A stretch of 6,092 nt of DNA, taken from positions 1 to 6,092 of the forward strand of contig JAHWJM010000160.1 in the NCBI GenBank assembly GCA_019348435.1, given 5' to 3'. Positions 1 to 5,563 of the stretch are shown here, in pieces. The notes beneath the pieces are model-generated. The model was not told the DNA's origin. It saw only the letters and a program-made list of their open reading frames with translations, and ran no database searches. Position numbers and translations under genes: made by a program. The stretch comes from Actinomycetota bacterium (GTDB lineage Bacteria; Actinomycetota; Thermoleophilia; Solirubrobacterales; Solirubrobacteraceae). Every line of letters begins with the position of its first letter. Within the stretch, counting starts at the first letter, position 1.

Positions 1-1584
1 CGATCTATCCCCGGCGGCGGTGGGCGGATGGTCGCGCGTCTCGCGCGGTCTAGGCACCACGCCCCGCACCGGCGCTGGGGCACGGATGTTGCCCGTCTCG
101 GGCGTTGCGCTCCCCAGCGACCCGTTCGGCGCGGCGGCGCCGAGCGGCCGGCGGGGTTCGACCGGCCCCGCAGCATCAGTGGTAGGGGCTCGCGGTGGCG
201 CGGCGCCGGGAGCCGTGCCGCCGACGGCGCCGACCACCGGCGCGACCGTGATCTGCGGCGCACCGCCGGAGTCCAGCGGCGCCTGCGGCAGGCCGCCGGG
301 AGTGGGCTGCGGATCGACATCGCGGATCTGGCCATCGGCCCGCGATGAGCCTCCGCCGCTTCCAGCGCGCGACCCGGCGGGCCCGCTCTTCGCACCCGCC
401 GTGGGGCCACCGACGTCGGCCGTCGGCGGCGTCCCGGCAGCCGCGGCATCGGGCTGCCCGGCGGCAATTGTCGCGGCCGGGGACCCGCTCGTCGTGCGAT
501 TTGCAGCAGCCGGGAGCGCGTTCTCGATGCCGCTCCCGCGCGGCGCCGGCGCCGCTGCGGCGGACGGCGGCGAGGCGACGTCCGGCGCGCGATACGCGAT
601 GGTCGTCCCGCCGGCGATCGCCACCGTGGCGGCCGTCACGGCGACCTTCGCCCAGGTCGACATGGTTCCCGGATCGACGGTTCCCGCGACGTGGCTCGCC
701 CATTGCGCGGCCGGACGCGTGGCCTGCTGGCTCAAGAGGTGCCCGACGTCTCCGCCGCCCCAGAGCCGGCGCAGGAACGCCGGCAGCGGCAGGAACGCAC
801 CGACGCGCGCGGGCATGGACGGACGCACGAGCTCGATGTCGGCGCCCGCGAGATGGGCGTAGCGGCGGCAGGGCTGGCAGTGCGCGAGATGGCGCGCGAC
901 GAGACGCTGGTCGCGCCGGCCGGCGGCACTCAGACCTGCGTCCGCGACCGTACGCTGCACGTGCAGGCAGCGCTTGCCGCTGACGAGCTCCTCGTACTCC
1001 TCGCCGAGGCGCTTGCGCGCCCGAAAGAGCGTGCCCTCGACCGCGCCGCGGCTCATGTCGAGGCGGTCGCCGATCTCACGGTAGGAGAGTCCCTCGAACT
1101 CGCGCATCACGAGGATGTCGTGGTGCACCTGCGACAGGCCGCCGAACGCGCCGCGCAGGTTGTCGAAGTCGGCTTTCCCCTCGACGGCGGTTTCGGGCGT
1201 CGCGGCGGGCTTCGCGAGGCGGCCGTGCTCAGCGGCACCGAGCTCGTCGTGGGCGTCGAAGGAGACCTCCGTCGTGTGGCACGCGCGCCGATGGGCGTCG
1301 ATGCACTTGTTCTTCGCGATCTCGTAGATCCACGGCTTGAAGTGGATCTCGCGCGCGTGGTCCTGGCGCAGGCACCGCAGCGCCGACATGAAGGCCTCCT
1401 GCGTGATGTCCTCGGCGCGCTCGCGATCGCGGACCATCCCCCCGACGTAGGCCGCGATCCGCGGCTGGTAGCGCCGAAAGAGGGCGTCGAAGGCCCGATC
1501 GTCGCCGGCGCGTACCGCCGCAACCAGATCGACGTCATCAATCTCGCAATCCGCGGGCTTGATGGCGACTGCCAAGGCAGACAT
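1..1584 (-). CDS. ECF-type sigma factor fused to a zinc-finger-like anti-sigma segment, one membrane helix and a long Pro/Ala-rich tail (C-terminus missing)
   Basis: RNA polymerase sigma factor of the sigma-70 ECF class, predicted to be membrane-tethered. The frame has no stop down to base 1, so 528 residues are visible and the 3' end is missing. Region 2 spans about residues 19-100, with the AEDITQEAF helix and the FKPWIYEIAKNKCIDAHRR block of region 2.3/2.4. Region 4 spans about 149-200, with the helix-turn-helix GLSYREIGDRLDMSRGAVEG. After it come Cys206 and a His232-x3-Cys236-x2-Cys239 cluster, the signature seen in zinc-binding anti-sigma (ZAS, zf-HC2-like) domains. A hydrophobic stretch at about 311-330 is a likely single transmembrane helix, placing the remaining ~198 Ala/Pro/Gly/Ser/Thr-rich residues outside. 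ATG at 1584 is chosen because GGAGGG lies 10 nt upstream and region 2 follows at normal distance. The gene diverges from the Nif3 gene, and no separate anti-sigma gene adjoins it. ECF families with fused C-terminal regulatory extensions are known in Actinobacteria. Self-inhibition by the fused segment is inference. Confidence 0.9.
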   Translation of the reverse strand, partial: MSALAVAIKPADCEIDDVDLVAAVRAGDDRAFDALFRRYQPRIAAYVGGMVRDRERAEDITQEAFMSALRCLRQDHAREIHFKPWIYEIAKNKCIDAHRRACHTTEVSFDAHDELGAAEHGRLAKPAATPETAVEGKADFDNLRGAFGGLSQVHHDILVMREFEGLSYREIGDRLDMSRGAVEGTLFRARKRLGEEYEELVSGKRCLHVQRTVADAGLSAAGRRDQRLVARHLAHCQPCRRYAHLAGADIELVRPSMPARVGAFLPLPAFLRRLWGGGDVGHLLSQQATRPAAQWASHVAGTVDPGTMSTWAKVAVTAATVAIAGGTTIAYRAPDVASPPSAAAAPAPRGSGIENALPAAANRTTSGSPAATIAAGQPDAAAAGTPPTADVGGPTAGAKSGPAGSRAGSGGGSSRADGQIRDVDPQPTPGGLPQAPLDSGGAPQITVAPVVGAVGGTAPGAAPPRAPTTDAAGPVEPRRPLGAAAPNGSLGSATPETGNIRAPAPVRGVVPRPRETRDHPPTAAGDRS

Positions 1585-1594
1585 GACTCCCTAT

Positions 1595-1600
1595 CCCTCC
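1595..1600 (-). promoter_or_regulatory. Ribosome-binding site of the sigma factor gene
   Basis: On the minus strand GGAGGG lies 10 nt before the ATG at 1584, and a second purine block AGGGAG (1592-1587) sits only 2 nt from the start. The first has the more usual spacing. It supports ATG 1584 as the start and distinguishes this gene from its divergent neighbour, which has no such motif. Confidence 0.6.
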
Positions 1601-1621
1601 GCTGGAAGTGGCTTCTGCGCG

Positions 1622-1637
1622 GGCCGGGTTCCCGGCC
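1622..1637. repeat. GC-rich hairpin in the divergent intergenic region
   Basis: GGCCGGG and CCCGGCC form a 7-bp perfect inverted repeat around a TT centre. A real RNA hairpin would open the innermost pairs to make a loop. It would lie in the 5' leader of the sigma factor mRNA if the promoter at 1661-1689 is used. No run of T follows on either strand, so it does not look like a classical terminator. Confidence 0.35.
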
Positions 1638-1657
1638 GGGGCTTCCGCGACAGCCGG

Positions 1658-1673
1658 TGAACTGTAGCGTTCA
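1658..1673. promoter_or_regulatory. Inverted repeat TGAAC-N6-GTTCA, possible operator
   Basis: Perfect 5-bp half-sites TGAAC and GTTCA flank six bases, immediately before the Nif3 start and overlapping the putative -10 of the sigma gene. The position between two divergent genes suits a shared operator for a dimeric regulator. The spacer is six, not the four of the GAAC-N4-GTTC LexA-type box, so an SOS box is not claimed. No cognate regulator is identified. Confidence 0.3.
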
Positions 1674-1689
1674 TTGCGGTGCTCGACAA
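1661..1689 (-). promoter_or_regulatory. Possible sigma factor gene promoter
   Basis: On the minus strand TTGTCG (1689-1684) and TACAGT (1666-1661) are separated by 17 bp, a partial match to -35 and -10 hexamers. The predicted transcript would start near 1654 and carry a leader of about 70 nt containing the hairpin at 1622-1637. The -35 box overlaps the first codons of the divergent Nif3 gene. This is a visual match only, and in GC-rich DNA such matches arise by chance. Confidence 0.3.
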
Positions 1690-2434
1690 CATTCTGGCTT
1701 ACCTTGACGAGTTGCTCTCACCCGCGTCCTTTCACGACTACGGGCCGAACGGACTGCAGGTACCCGGTCCGCAGGAAGTCAGCACCATTATCACCGGCGT
1801 CTCGGCGAGCGCCGCGCTCTTCGAGCGCGCGGCCGAGCTCGGCGCCGACCTGATCATCGTCCACCACGGGCTGTTCTGGACTGGGGCGCCGCTGGCGCTG
1901 TCACCGTCGGCCAAGCGACGGCTGAAGCTGCTGTTTGACCACGACATGGCGCTGGCCGCCTACCACCTGCCGCTCGACGCCCATCAGGACGTCGGCAACA
2001 ACGCGCTGCTCGCGGCCGGCCTCGGCTGCGAGTCGCACGAGCCGTTCGCGCTGCATCGCGGCGCGCCGATCGGCGCGGCCGCCCGCTTCGCGGGCGATGG
2101 GATGGCGGTCGCCGAACTCGTCGAGCGCGTCCAGCGAATCACCGGACGCCAGCCGCTGGTGTTTCCCGCGGGCCCGGAGCGCGTGCGCAGCATCGGCATC
2201 GTCTCCGGAGCGGGGTCGGACTACCTCGGCGATGCCGTCGCGGCCGGCCATGACGCGTTCCTGACGGGTGAGCCGGCGGAGCGGGTCATGACCCATGCGC
2301 ACGAGGAGGCCATCCACTTCATCGCCGCCGGCCACTACGCGACCGAGACGTTCGGCGTGCGCCGGCTCGGTGATCTGCTGGCCGAACGCTTCGAGATTCG
2401 CCATGAATTCGTCGAGGTTCCGAACCCGATCTGA
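1679..2434 (+). CDS. Nif3/YbgI-family dinuclear-metal-binding protein (GTP cyclohydrolase I type 2-like)
   Basis: Complete 251-residue protein of the Nif3-like (DUF34/YbgI/YqfO) family, close to the ~250 residues of the simple bacterial form and without the extra inserted domain of the long forms. The two-metal site expected for the family is intact: His62-His63 in the VHHG motif, Asp100 in YHLPLDAH, and His219 with Glu223 in GHYATET. Other conserved blocks are NGLQV (24-28), the glycine-rich GIVSGAGSDYL (173-183) and LTGE (195-198). The protein is cytosolic, with no signal peptide. The family's biochemical role is unsettled; the 'GTP cyclohydrolase 1 type 2' name found in databases is weakly supported, and a metal-handling or metabolite-repair role has been suggested. 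The GTG start at 1679 is the only normal start codon after the in-frame stop at 1658 that keeps the conserved N-terminus. No Shine-Dalgarno motif precedes it, so translation may be leaderless or near-leaderless. A small HTH-like gene follows 77 nt downstream on the same strand. Confidence 0.93.
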   Translation: MLDNILAYLDELLSPASFHDYGPNGLQVPGPQEVSTIITGVSASAALFERAAELGADLIIVHHGLFWTGAPLALSPSAKRRLKLLFDHDMALAAYHLPLDAHQDVGNNALLAAGLGCESHEPFALHRGAPIGAAARFAGDGMAVAELVERVQRITGRQPLVFPAGPERVRSIGIVSGAGSDYLGDAVAAGHDAFLTGEPAERVMTHAHEEAIHFIAAGHYATETFGVRRLGDLLAERFEIRHEFVEVPNPI

Positions 2435-2443
2435 CGATCGGCG

Positions 2444-2472
2444 TTGAGCCCGTCCACCGGGGGTGGTACAAG
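2444..2472 (+). promoter_or_regulatory. Putative promoter of the 58-residue HTH-like gene
   Basis: TTGAGC (2444-2449) and TACAAG (2467-2472) are spaced by exactly 17 bp, each matching four of six consensus positions for a housekeeping sigma-70 promoter. Transcription would begin near 2479, giving a leader of about 33 nt that carries the ribosome-binding site. The spacer contains a small CCACC-GGG-GGTGG hairpin (2454-2466). This suggests the small gene can be transcribed independently of the Nif3 gene 77 nt upstream. Confidence 0.4.
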
Positions 2473-2495
2473 GTAGGAGTGCTCTAAACCACACC

Positions 2496-2502
2496 AGGAG
2501 GG
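2496..2502 (+). promoter_or_regulatory. Strong ribosome-binding site AGGAGGG
   Basis: AGGAGGG lies 9 nt upstream of the ATG at 2512. It is the best Shine-Dalgarno sequence in the window and the main argument that the following short frame is translated. Confidence 0.8.
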
Positions 2503-2511
2503 TCTCTGCCG

Positions 2512-2688
2512 ATGCCCAATCACCTCACCCCCACCGAACTCGCGCGCGAAGCCGGCCTTGACCGTCGCGACGTGATCTCCAAGTGCATGGAGATGGGGGT
2601 ACCGATCTTCCAGGGCAGAATCGACAAGTCGCTCTTCCTCACGAGCCTCGACGCCGAGCAGCGCGAACGCGAGCCTGCCAAGCTCTGA
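2512..2688 (+). CDS. Small helix-turn-helix-like protein, 58 residues
   Basis: A complete short frame, ATG at 2512 to TGA at 2686-2688, with a near-consensus AGGAGGG 9 nt upstream and a plausible promoter at 2444-2472. The N-terminal part (TPTELAREAGLDRRDVISKC, residues 6-25) reads as two helices joined by a tight turn. It is followed by the VPIFQGRIDKSLFLTSL segment (30-46), which could be a wing. This layout resembles compact excisionase/MerR-type DNA-binding domains, and also the short N-terminal subdomain of translation initiation factor IF-2, where a hydrophobic helix-turn-helix is used without DNA. There is a single Cys (25), no signal peptide and no membrane segment; the tail is charged (EQREREPAKL). 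It sits between the Nif3 gene and the convergent patatin gene. No specific family is recognised: coding status is well supported, but DNA binding is only an inference from the pattern. Confidence 0.82.
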   Translation: MPNHLTPTELAREAGLDRRDVISKCMEMGVPIFQGRIDKSLFLTSLDAEQREREPAKL

Positions 2689-2716
2689 GCGCCTTGCGAC
2701 ACCATCTTTTGCCGGC

Positions 2717-2741
2717 TGCGCCCGCGGACTCCGCGGGCGCA
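2717..2741. terminator. Strong stem-loop between convergent genes, probable bidirectional terminator
   Basis: A perfect 11-bp inverted repeat (2717-2727 with 2731-2741) closes on a 3-nt loop ACT. It lies 28 nt after the stop of the small gene and 26 nt after the stop of the oppositely oriented patatin gene. That position fits a shared terminator. No T-tract follows in either direction, so it would be of the hairpin-only type often proposed for GC-rich actinobacteria. Confidence 0.6.
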
Positions 2742-2767
2742 CCGCGTTCTGGGGCGGGCGCCCGGCC

Positions 2768-4039
2768 CTAGCCGCGTTGGCTCTGGTCGGCGGACTGGCG
2801 CAGCAGTGTGCCGGTCGTCTGCTCGAGGATCTTGCGCCACGCGCGGGTGCGGCCCTGCTCGGCCTCGAGGTGCTTGAGGACATTCCGCACGCGGGTGGCG
2901 GAGATCTGGATGCCGTGGCGCTGGCAGATCTCGCGGAAGCGCGGATAGCCCGCCGCGAGCTGCGTCGTGACCGACTGAAAGCCGTGGCGCGCGACTTCGA
3001 CCCGTGATGTGTAGTTCATGATCGACGTCTGGAACATGAGCTCGTCGTCGGCCTCGGGCTCGATGAGGATGATGTCCACGCCGGGATAGCGCTGCTCCCA
3101 CTGGCGGGCGATCTCGTGCAGGCGCTGGTAGGCCACCATCTTGAAGGCCTGGTAGCCGATCTGGGGAAAGCCCATGTCGCTGACGTGGCGCGTACGCGTG
3201 CCGCCCAGCGTCCGGACCTTCGTCTTGAAGTCGTTGACGTACGGAACGAGCGGGTTGACGACGACGATGAACTTCGCGCCCTTGTCCACGGCGATGTCGA
3301 GGTTCGTCGTCGAGATGATCCCCCCGTCGACCAGCTCGCGGTCGCGCACCTTGACGGGGGAGTAGACCATCGGCAGCGCGGTGGAGGCCCGCACGGCGGT
3401 CGAGATCGGGACGTCGTCCCAGCCCTCGGCCCCGAAGACGATCCGCTCGCAGGTGTCGAGGTCGGTCGCCGTGATGTACAGCTCGGGCGCCACGGTGCGA
3501 AAGTCGTCGCTGCGGGACGGGTCGCTCGTGAGCACGTTGTGCAGGTAACGCTCGACGCCCGCGCCGGAGTAGGCACCGGACGGCAGCCCCTCGGCCAGAC
3601 CGAGCACGAGATCCATCGCTGAGACCTGCCCGAGCCGGCTCGCGGCCCCGCCCAGCAGCTGCGCGGCGCGCAGCGGCAGTGTGACAGCGCTGCGCGCGAA
3701 GCCGCCGATGTTCGGGCGCAGGAGGTTGGCGAGGTCGAGCTTGGGAAACGTCGTCGGGCGCTGGTGGTCGACGACGCGCATCATCTCCGCCGGCGTCACC
3801 CCGTTGGAGACCATCGAGGCCACGAACGAGCCCGCGCTCGTGCCGACGTAGACATCGAAATCGTTGACGGTCCGGTTGAGCGTCAGCAGGTCGAGCGCGC
3901 GCAGCGCCCCGATCTCGTAGACCCCGCCGGTGAAGCCCCCGCCGCCGAGCACGAGCGCGGTCTTGGAGCGCGTGCGCCGCGGCCGCGGCTTGGCGCCCGT
4001 CCGCTCCGCAGGCTCGAGCTTGACGACGTCGCCCATCAC
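2768..4039 (-). CDS. Patatin-like phospholipase family serine hydrolase
   Basis: A 423-residue member of the patatin-like (bacterial RssA/NTE-type) acyl hydrolases, which cleave ester bonds in phospholipids or other lipids with a Ser-Asp dyad. All key parts are present (GTG = residue 1): the oxyanion-hole glycine loop GGGGFTGGVYEIG at 32-44, the nucleophile elbow GTSAG at 66-70 with Ser68, and the catalytic Asp238 in VDGG. About 185 residues follow the DGG motif, longer than in minimal members such as RssA (~300 in total), and contain a late basic/amphipathic segment (QGRTRAWRKILEQ, 395-407). No signal peptide or membrane helix is seen; the first 27 residues are basic (PRPRRTRSK), so the enzyme is probably cytosolic or peripheral at the membrane. 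The start is GTG 4039 or the adjacent ATG 4036. No Shine-Dalgarno motif is present, while TAGAAT at 4048-4043 would place transcription at about 4036, favouring a leaderless ATG. It diverges from dacB. The substrate cannot be read from sequence. Confidence 0.93.
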   Translation of the reverse strand: MMGDVVKLEPAERTGAKPRPRRTRSKTALVLGGGGFTGGVYEIGALRALDLLTLNRTVNDFDVYVGTSAGSFVASMVSNGVTPAEMMRVVDHQRPTTFPKLDLANLLRPNIGGFARSAVTLPLRAAQLLGGAASRLGQVSAMDLVLGLAEGLPSGAYSGAGVERYLHNVLTSDPSRSDDFRTVAPELYITATDLDTCERIVFGAEGWDDVPISTAVRASTALPMVYSPVKVRDRELVDGGIISTTNLDIAVDKGAKFIVVVNPLVPYVNDFKTKVRTLGGTRTRHVSDMGFPQIGYQAFKMVAYQRLHEIARQWEQRYPGVDIILIEPEADDELMFQTSIMNYTSRVEVARHGFQSVTTQLAAGYPRFREICQRHGIQISATRVRNVLKHLEAEQGRTRAWRKILEQTTGTLLRQSADQSQRG

Positions 4040-4042
4040 GGC

Positions 4043-4048
4043 ATTCTA
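4043..4048 (-). promoter_or_regulatory. Possible -10 element for a leaderless patatin transcript
   Basis: TAGAAT on the minus strand matches TANNNT, with five of six bases of TATAAT. Counting seven bases on from its last base puts transcription at about 4036, which is the A of the second-codon ATG. With no ribosome-binding site, this points to leaderless translation. No good -35 hexamer is visible at 16-18 bp, and the inverted repeat at 4060-4082 occupies that position. Confidence 0.4.
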
Positions 4049-4059
4049 CGCGGGACCGA

Positions 4060-4082
4060 CGCCGGAATATCGACGTCCGGCG
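4060..4082. promoter_or_regulatory. Inverted repeat CGCCGGA-N9-TCCGGCG, possible operator
   Basis: Perfect 7-bp arms (4060-4066 and 4076-4082) flank a 9-nt, comparatively AT-containing centre in the 78-bp gap between the divergent patatin and dacB genes. It sits where the -35 region of the patatin promoter would fall, so a bound regulator could control one or both genes. The regulator is unknown, and GC-rich palindromes arise easily by chance here. Confidence 0.3.
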
Positions 4083-4117
4083 CATCGCCGGCGGTCGCGC
4101 GTTGTTGTGTACCGGAC

Positions 4118-5368
4118 ATGCGAAGGGTCATCGCAACGTCGCTCGCGCTCGCCGCGATGCTCGCGGGCGCCGCTCCGGCGGCCGCGATCAGCGAGTCGAC
4201 GCTGACGTCCGTGCTCGAGCGCGAGATGCGCAAGGCGCCCGCCGCGTCCGGCGCATACGTGCGCGACATGGACACCGGCGTCGAGCTCTACGCCCAGCGC
4301 GAGAACGCCGTCCGGATCCCGGCTTCGGTCGAGAAGCTCTTCACCACATCGGCCGCGCTGCTGCGTCTCCGGCCGTCGGCGACGCTGACGACGCGCGCCG
4401 TGATCGCGCCCGAGGCTGTCGTCGAGCCGGGCGGCACGCTGCGCGGCGACCTCGTGCTCGTCGGCGGCGGCGACCCCTTCTTCGGCGACGCAGCCGCAGC
4501 GAAGCTGGCCAAGGACATCCGCGCGACCGGCATCCGCCGCATCACCGGTTCAGTCGTCGGCGACGAAAGCGCGTTCGACGAGCGGCGCGCGAGCTGCTGC
4601 GCGGGCTATGACCCCGATCTCGGCGGCGTCCTGAGCGCGCTGGCCTACGACCGCGGAATCCTTCGCGGCCGTGCGCGGCTCGACGCGGCGCGCTTTGCCG
4701 CCAGCCGCTTTGCCGCTCAGCTCAAGGCGGCGGGCGTCGCGACTGCGGGCGCGAGCAAGGCCGGCGTGGCGCCCGACAACGCCAACACCGTCGCCTTCGT
4801 CTCGTCGCTCAGCATCGGCGAACTCGCGCGCTACATCAACGTGCCCTCGAACAACTTCGCCGCCGAGATGCTCTTCCGCGAGCTCGGCGCGCGGTACCGC
4901 GATCGCGGCTCGCGCGCCACGGGCGCCGACGTCGTGCGCGACACGCTCGACGACTTCGGCGTGCGCCCGAAGATCGTCGACGGGTCCGGGCTCTCGCGCT
5001 CCAACCGCGCCACGCCGCGCCAGGTCGTCCGCCTGCTCGAGCGCATGCACAACCAACAGATCGCTCAGACCTTCCGCCGGTCGCTCGCGGTGACCGGCGT
5101 CACCGGAACCGTGAAGTCACGCATGCGCAGAACCGCCGCCGCGGGCCGCTGCAACGTCAAGACCGGCACGCTGCGCCTCGTCAGCGCGCTGGCCGGCTAC
5201 TGCCGCACGGCCGCCGGGCGCGACATCGGCTTCGCGCTCATGTTCAACAAGGCCGACACGTACGCGGCGAAGGCGCGCGAGGATCGCATCGTCGTGGCGA
5301 TCGCGCGGCTGAGCGGCGGCTCGGCACCCGTCACGGCGCCCGGCGGCGGCGCCGTTCCGCGGAGCTGA
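4118..5368 (+). CDS. dacB: D-alanyl-D-alanine carboxypeptidase/endopeptidase, PBP4 (DacB, peptidase S13) family
   Basis: A secreted 416-residue penicillin-binding protein that removes the terminal D-Ala from peptidoglycan stem peptides and, in some members, cuts cross-links. Residues 1-23 form a signal peptide: MRR, a hydrophobic core, and APAAA before the likely cleavage. The three class C low-molecular-mass PBP motifs are intact: SVEK (Ser70, Lys73), SNN (Ser244 to Asn246) and KTG (348-350). Other S13 family blocks are LVLVGGGDPF (112-121), the DGSGLSRSNRATP loop (288-300) and GTVKSRM (330-336). The distance from the SxxK serine to the SxN serine is 174 residues, about 70 fewer than in E. 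coli PBP4 or the Actinomadura R39 enzyme, so the inserted extra domains are reduced. There are four cysteines (160, 161, 345, 362) that could pair outside the cell. ATG 4118 is chosen because the signal peptide begins there; no ribosome-binding site precedes it, so a leaderless mRNA is possible. It is divergent from the patatin gene, and the low-complexity C-terminal tail (400-416) is Gly/Pro-rich. Confidence 0.95.
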   Translation: MRRVIATSLALAAMLAGAAPAAAISESTLTSVLEREMRKAPAASGAYVRDMDTGVELYAQRENAVRIPASVEKLFTTSAALLRLRPSATLTTRAVIAPEAVVEPGGTLRGDLVLVGGGDPFFGDAAAAKLAKDIRATGIRRITGSVVGDESAFDERRASCCAGYDPDLGGVLSALAYDRGILRGRARLDAARFAASRFAAQLKAAGVATAGASKAGVAPDNANTVAFVSSLSIGELARYINVPSNNFAAEMLFRELGARYRDRGSRATGADVVRDTLDDFGVRPKIVDGSGLSRSNRATPRQVVRLLERMHNQQIAQTFRRSLAVTGVTGTVKSRMRRTAAAGRCNVKTGTLRLVSALAGYCRTAAGRDIGFALMFNKADTYAAKAREDRIVVAIARLSGGSAPVTAPGGGAVPRS

Positions 5369-5563
5369 TCTCCGTCCGCGGCGGCACGTCGAGCAGACGG
5401 CGGCCGCCGCCGGCGATGCGCCGCCTCAGGGCAGCAGGGCCAGCAGCCCCGCCTCGTCGAGCACCGCCACGCCGAGCCGCTCGTCGACAACCCGCCGGAC
5501 CACGCGCTGTACGTCGACTTCGACGTCCTAACCGGGCAGGATCCCTCGGCGGAGCTGTCGCGG
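5369..5563. other. Gap after dacB with a probable sequence junction near 5475-5490
   Basis: The first ~55 bases are GC-rich with short self-complementary runs (for example CGGCGGCCGCCG around 5399-5410 and CGGCG-ATG-CGCCG at 5411-5423) that could act as weak terminators for dacB. Then comes the possible BRCT-like remnant on the minus strand (5426-5485). From about 5480 the plus strand, in the PASTA frame, takes on strongly coding-like codons (LVDNPPDHALYVDFDVLTG and onward) without a start codon. The VDFDVL...DPSAELSRMISFLGL stretch vaguely recalls the C-terminal part of sulfotransferases. Confidence 0.4.
5426..5485 (-). pseudogene. Possible 3' remnant of a BRCT-ended gene (NAD+-dependent DNA ligase-like)
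   Basis: On the minus strand, about 18 residues ending at a TGA (5428-5426) read ERLGVAVLDEAGLLALLP. This matches the pattern that closes the C-terminal BRCT domain of bacterial LigA (a x-x-LGV-x-VLDE-x-x-x-x-LL tail). Codons are uniformly G/C-ending. Reading back beyond about 5485, the sequence loses ligase character and reaches an in-frame TAG at 5530-5528, with no room for the ~650 preceding residues. If real, the gene once converged on dacB, and only its last codons remain in this window. The match is short and judged by eye, and the opposite strand is also open, so chance remains possible. Confidence 0.35.

Noticed and set aside
1658..1673. LexA/SOS box at the TGAAC...GTTCA repeat
   Set aside because: The actinobacterial LexA-type box has GAAC and GTTC separated by four bases; here there are six.
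691..1707. 338-codon plus-strand open frame, and the smaller frame 20-862, opposite the sigma gene
   Set aside because: The minus strand here encodes recognisable sigma regions 2 and 4. The plus frames have no recognisable domain and arise from GC-rich codon bias with few stops.
2454..2466. CCACC-GGG-GGTGG hairpin as a terminator of the Nif3 gene
   Set aside because: Only 5 bp of perfect stem, no T-tract, and it lies inside the spacer of a better-supported promoter for the next gene.
2520..4085. 521-codon minus-strand frame overlapping the patatin gene
   Set aside because: Its translation is Arg/Ala-rich with no motifs, while the overlapping frame carries GGGGFTGG, GTSAG and DGG. It is a shadow.
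3764..4117. Upstream extension of the dacB frame to 3764
   Set aside because: It overlaps the patatin gene on the other strand and encodes no known domain. The signal peptide begins at ATG 4118.
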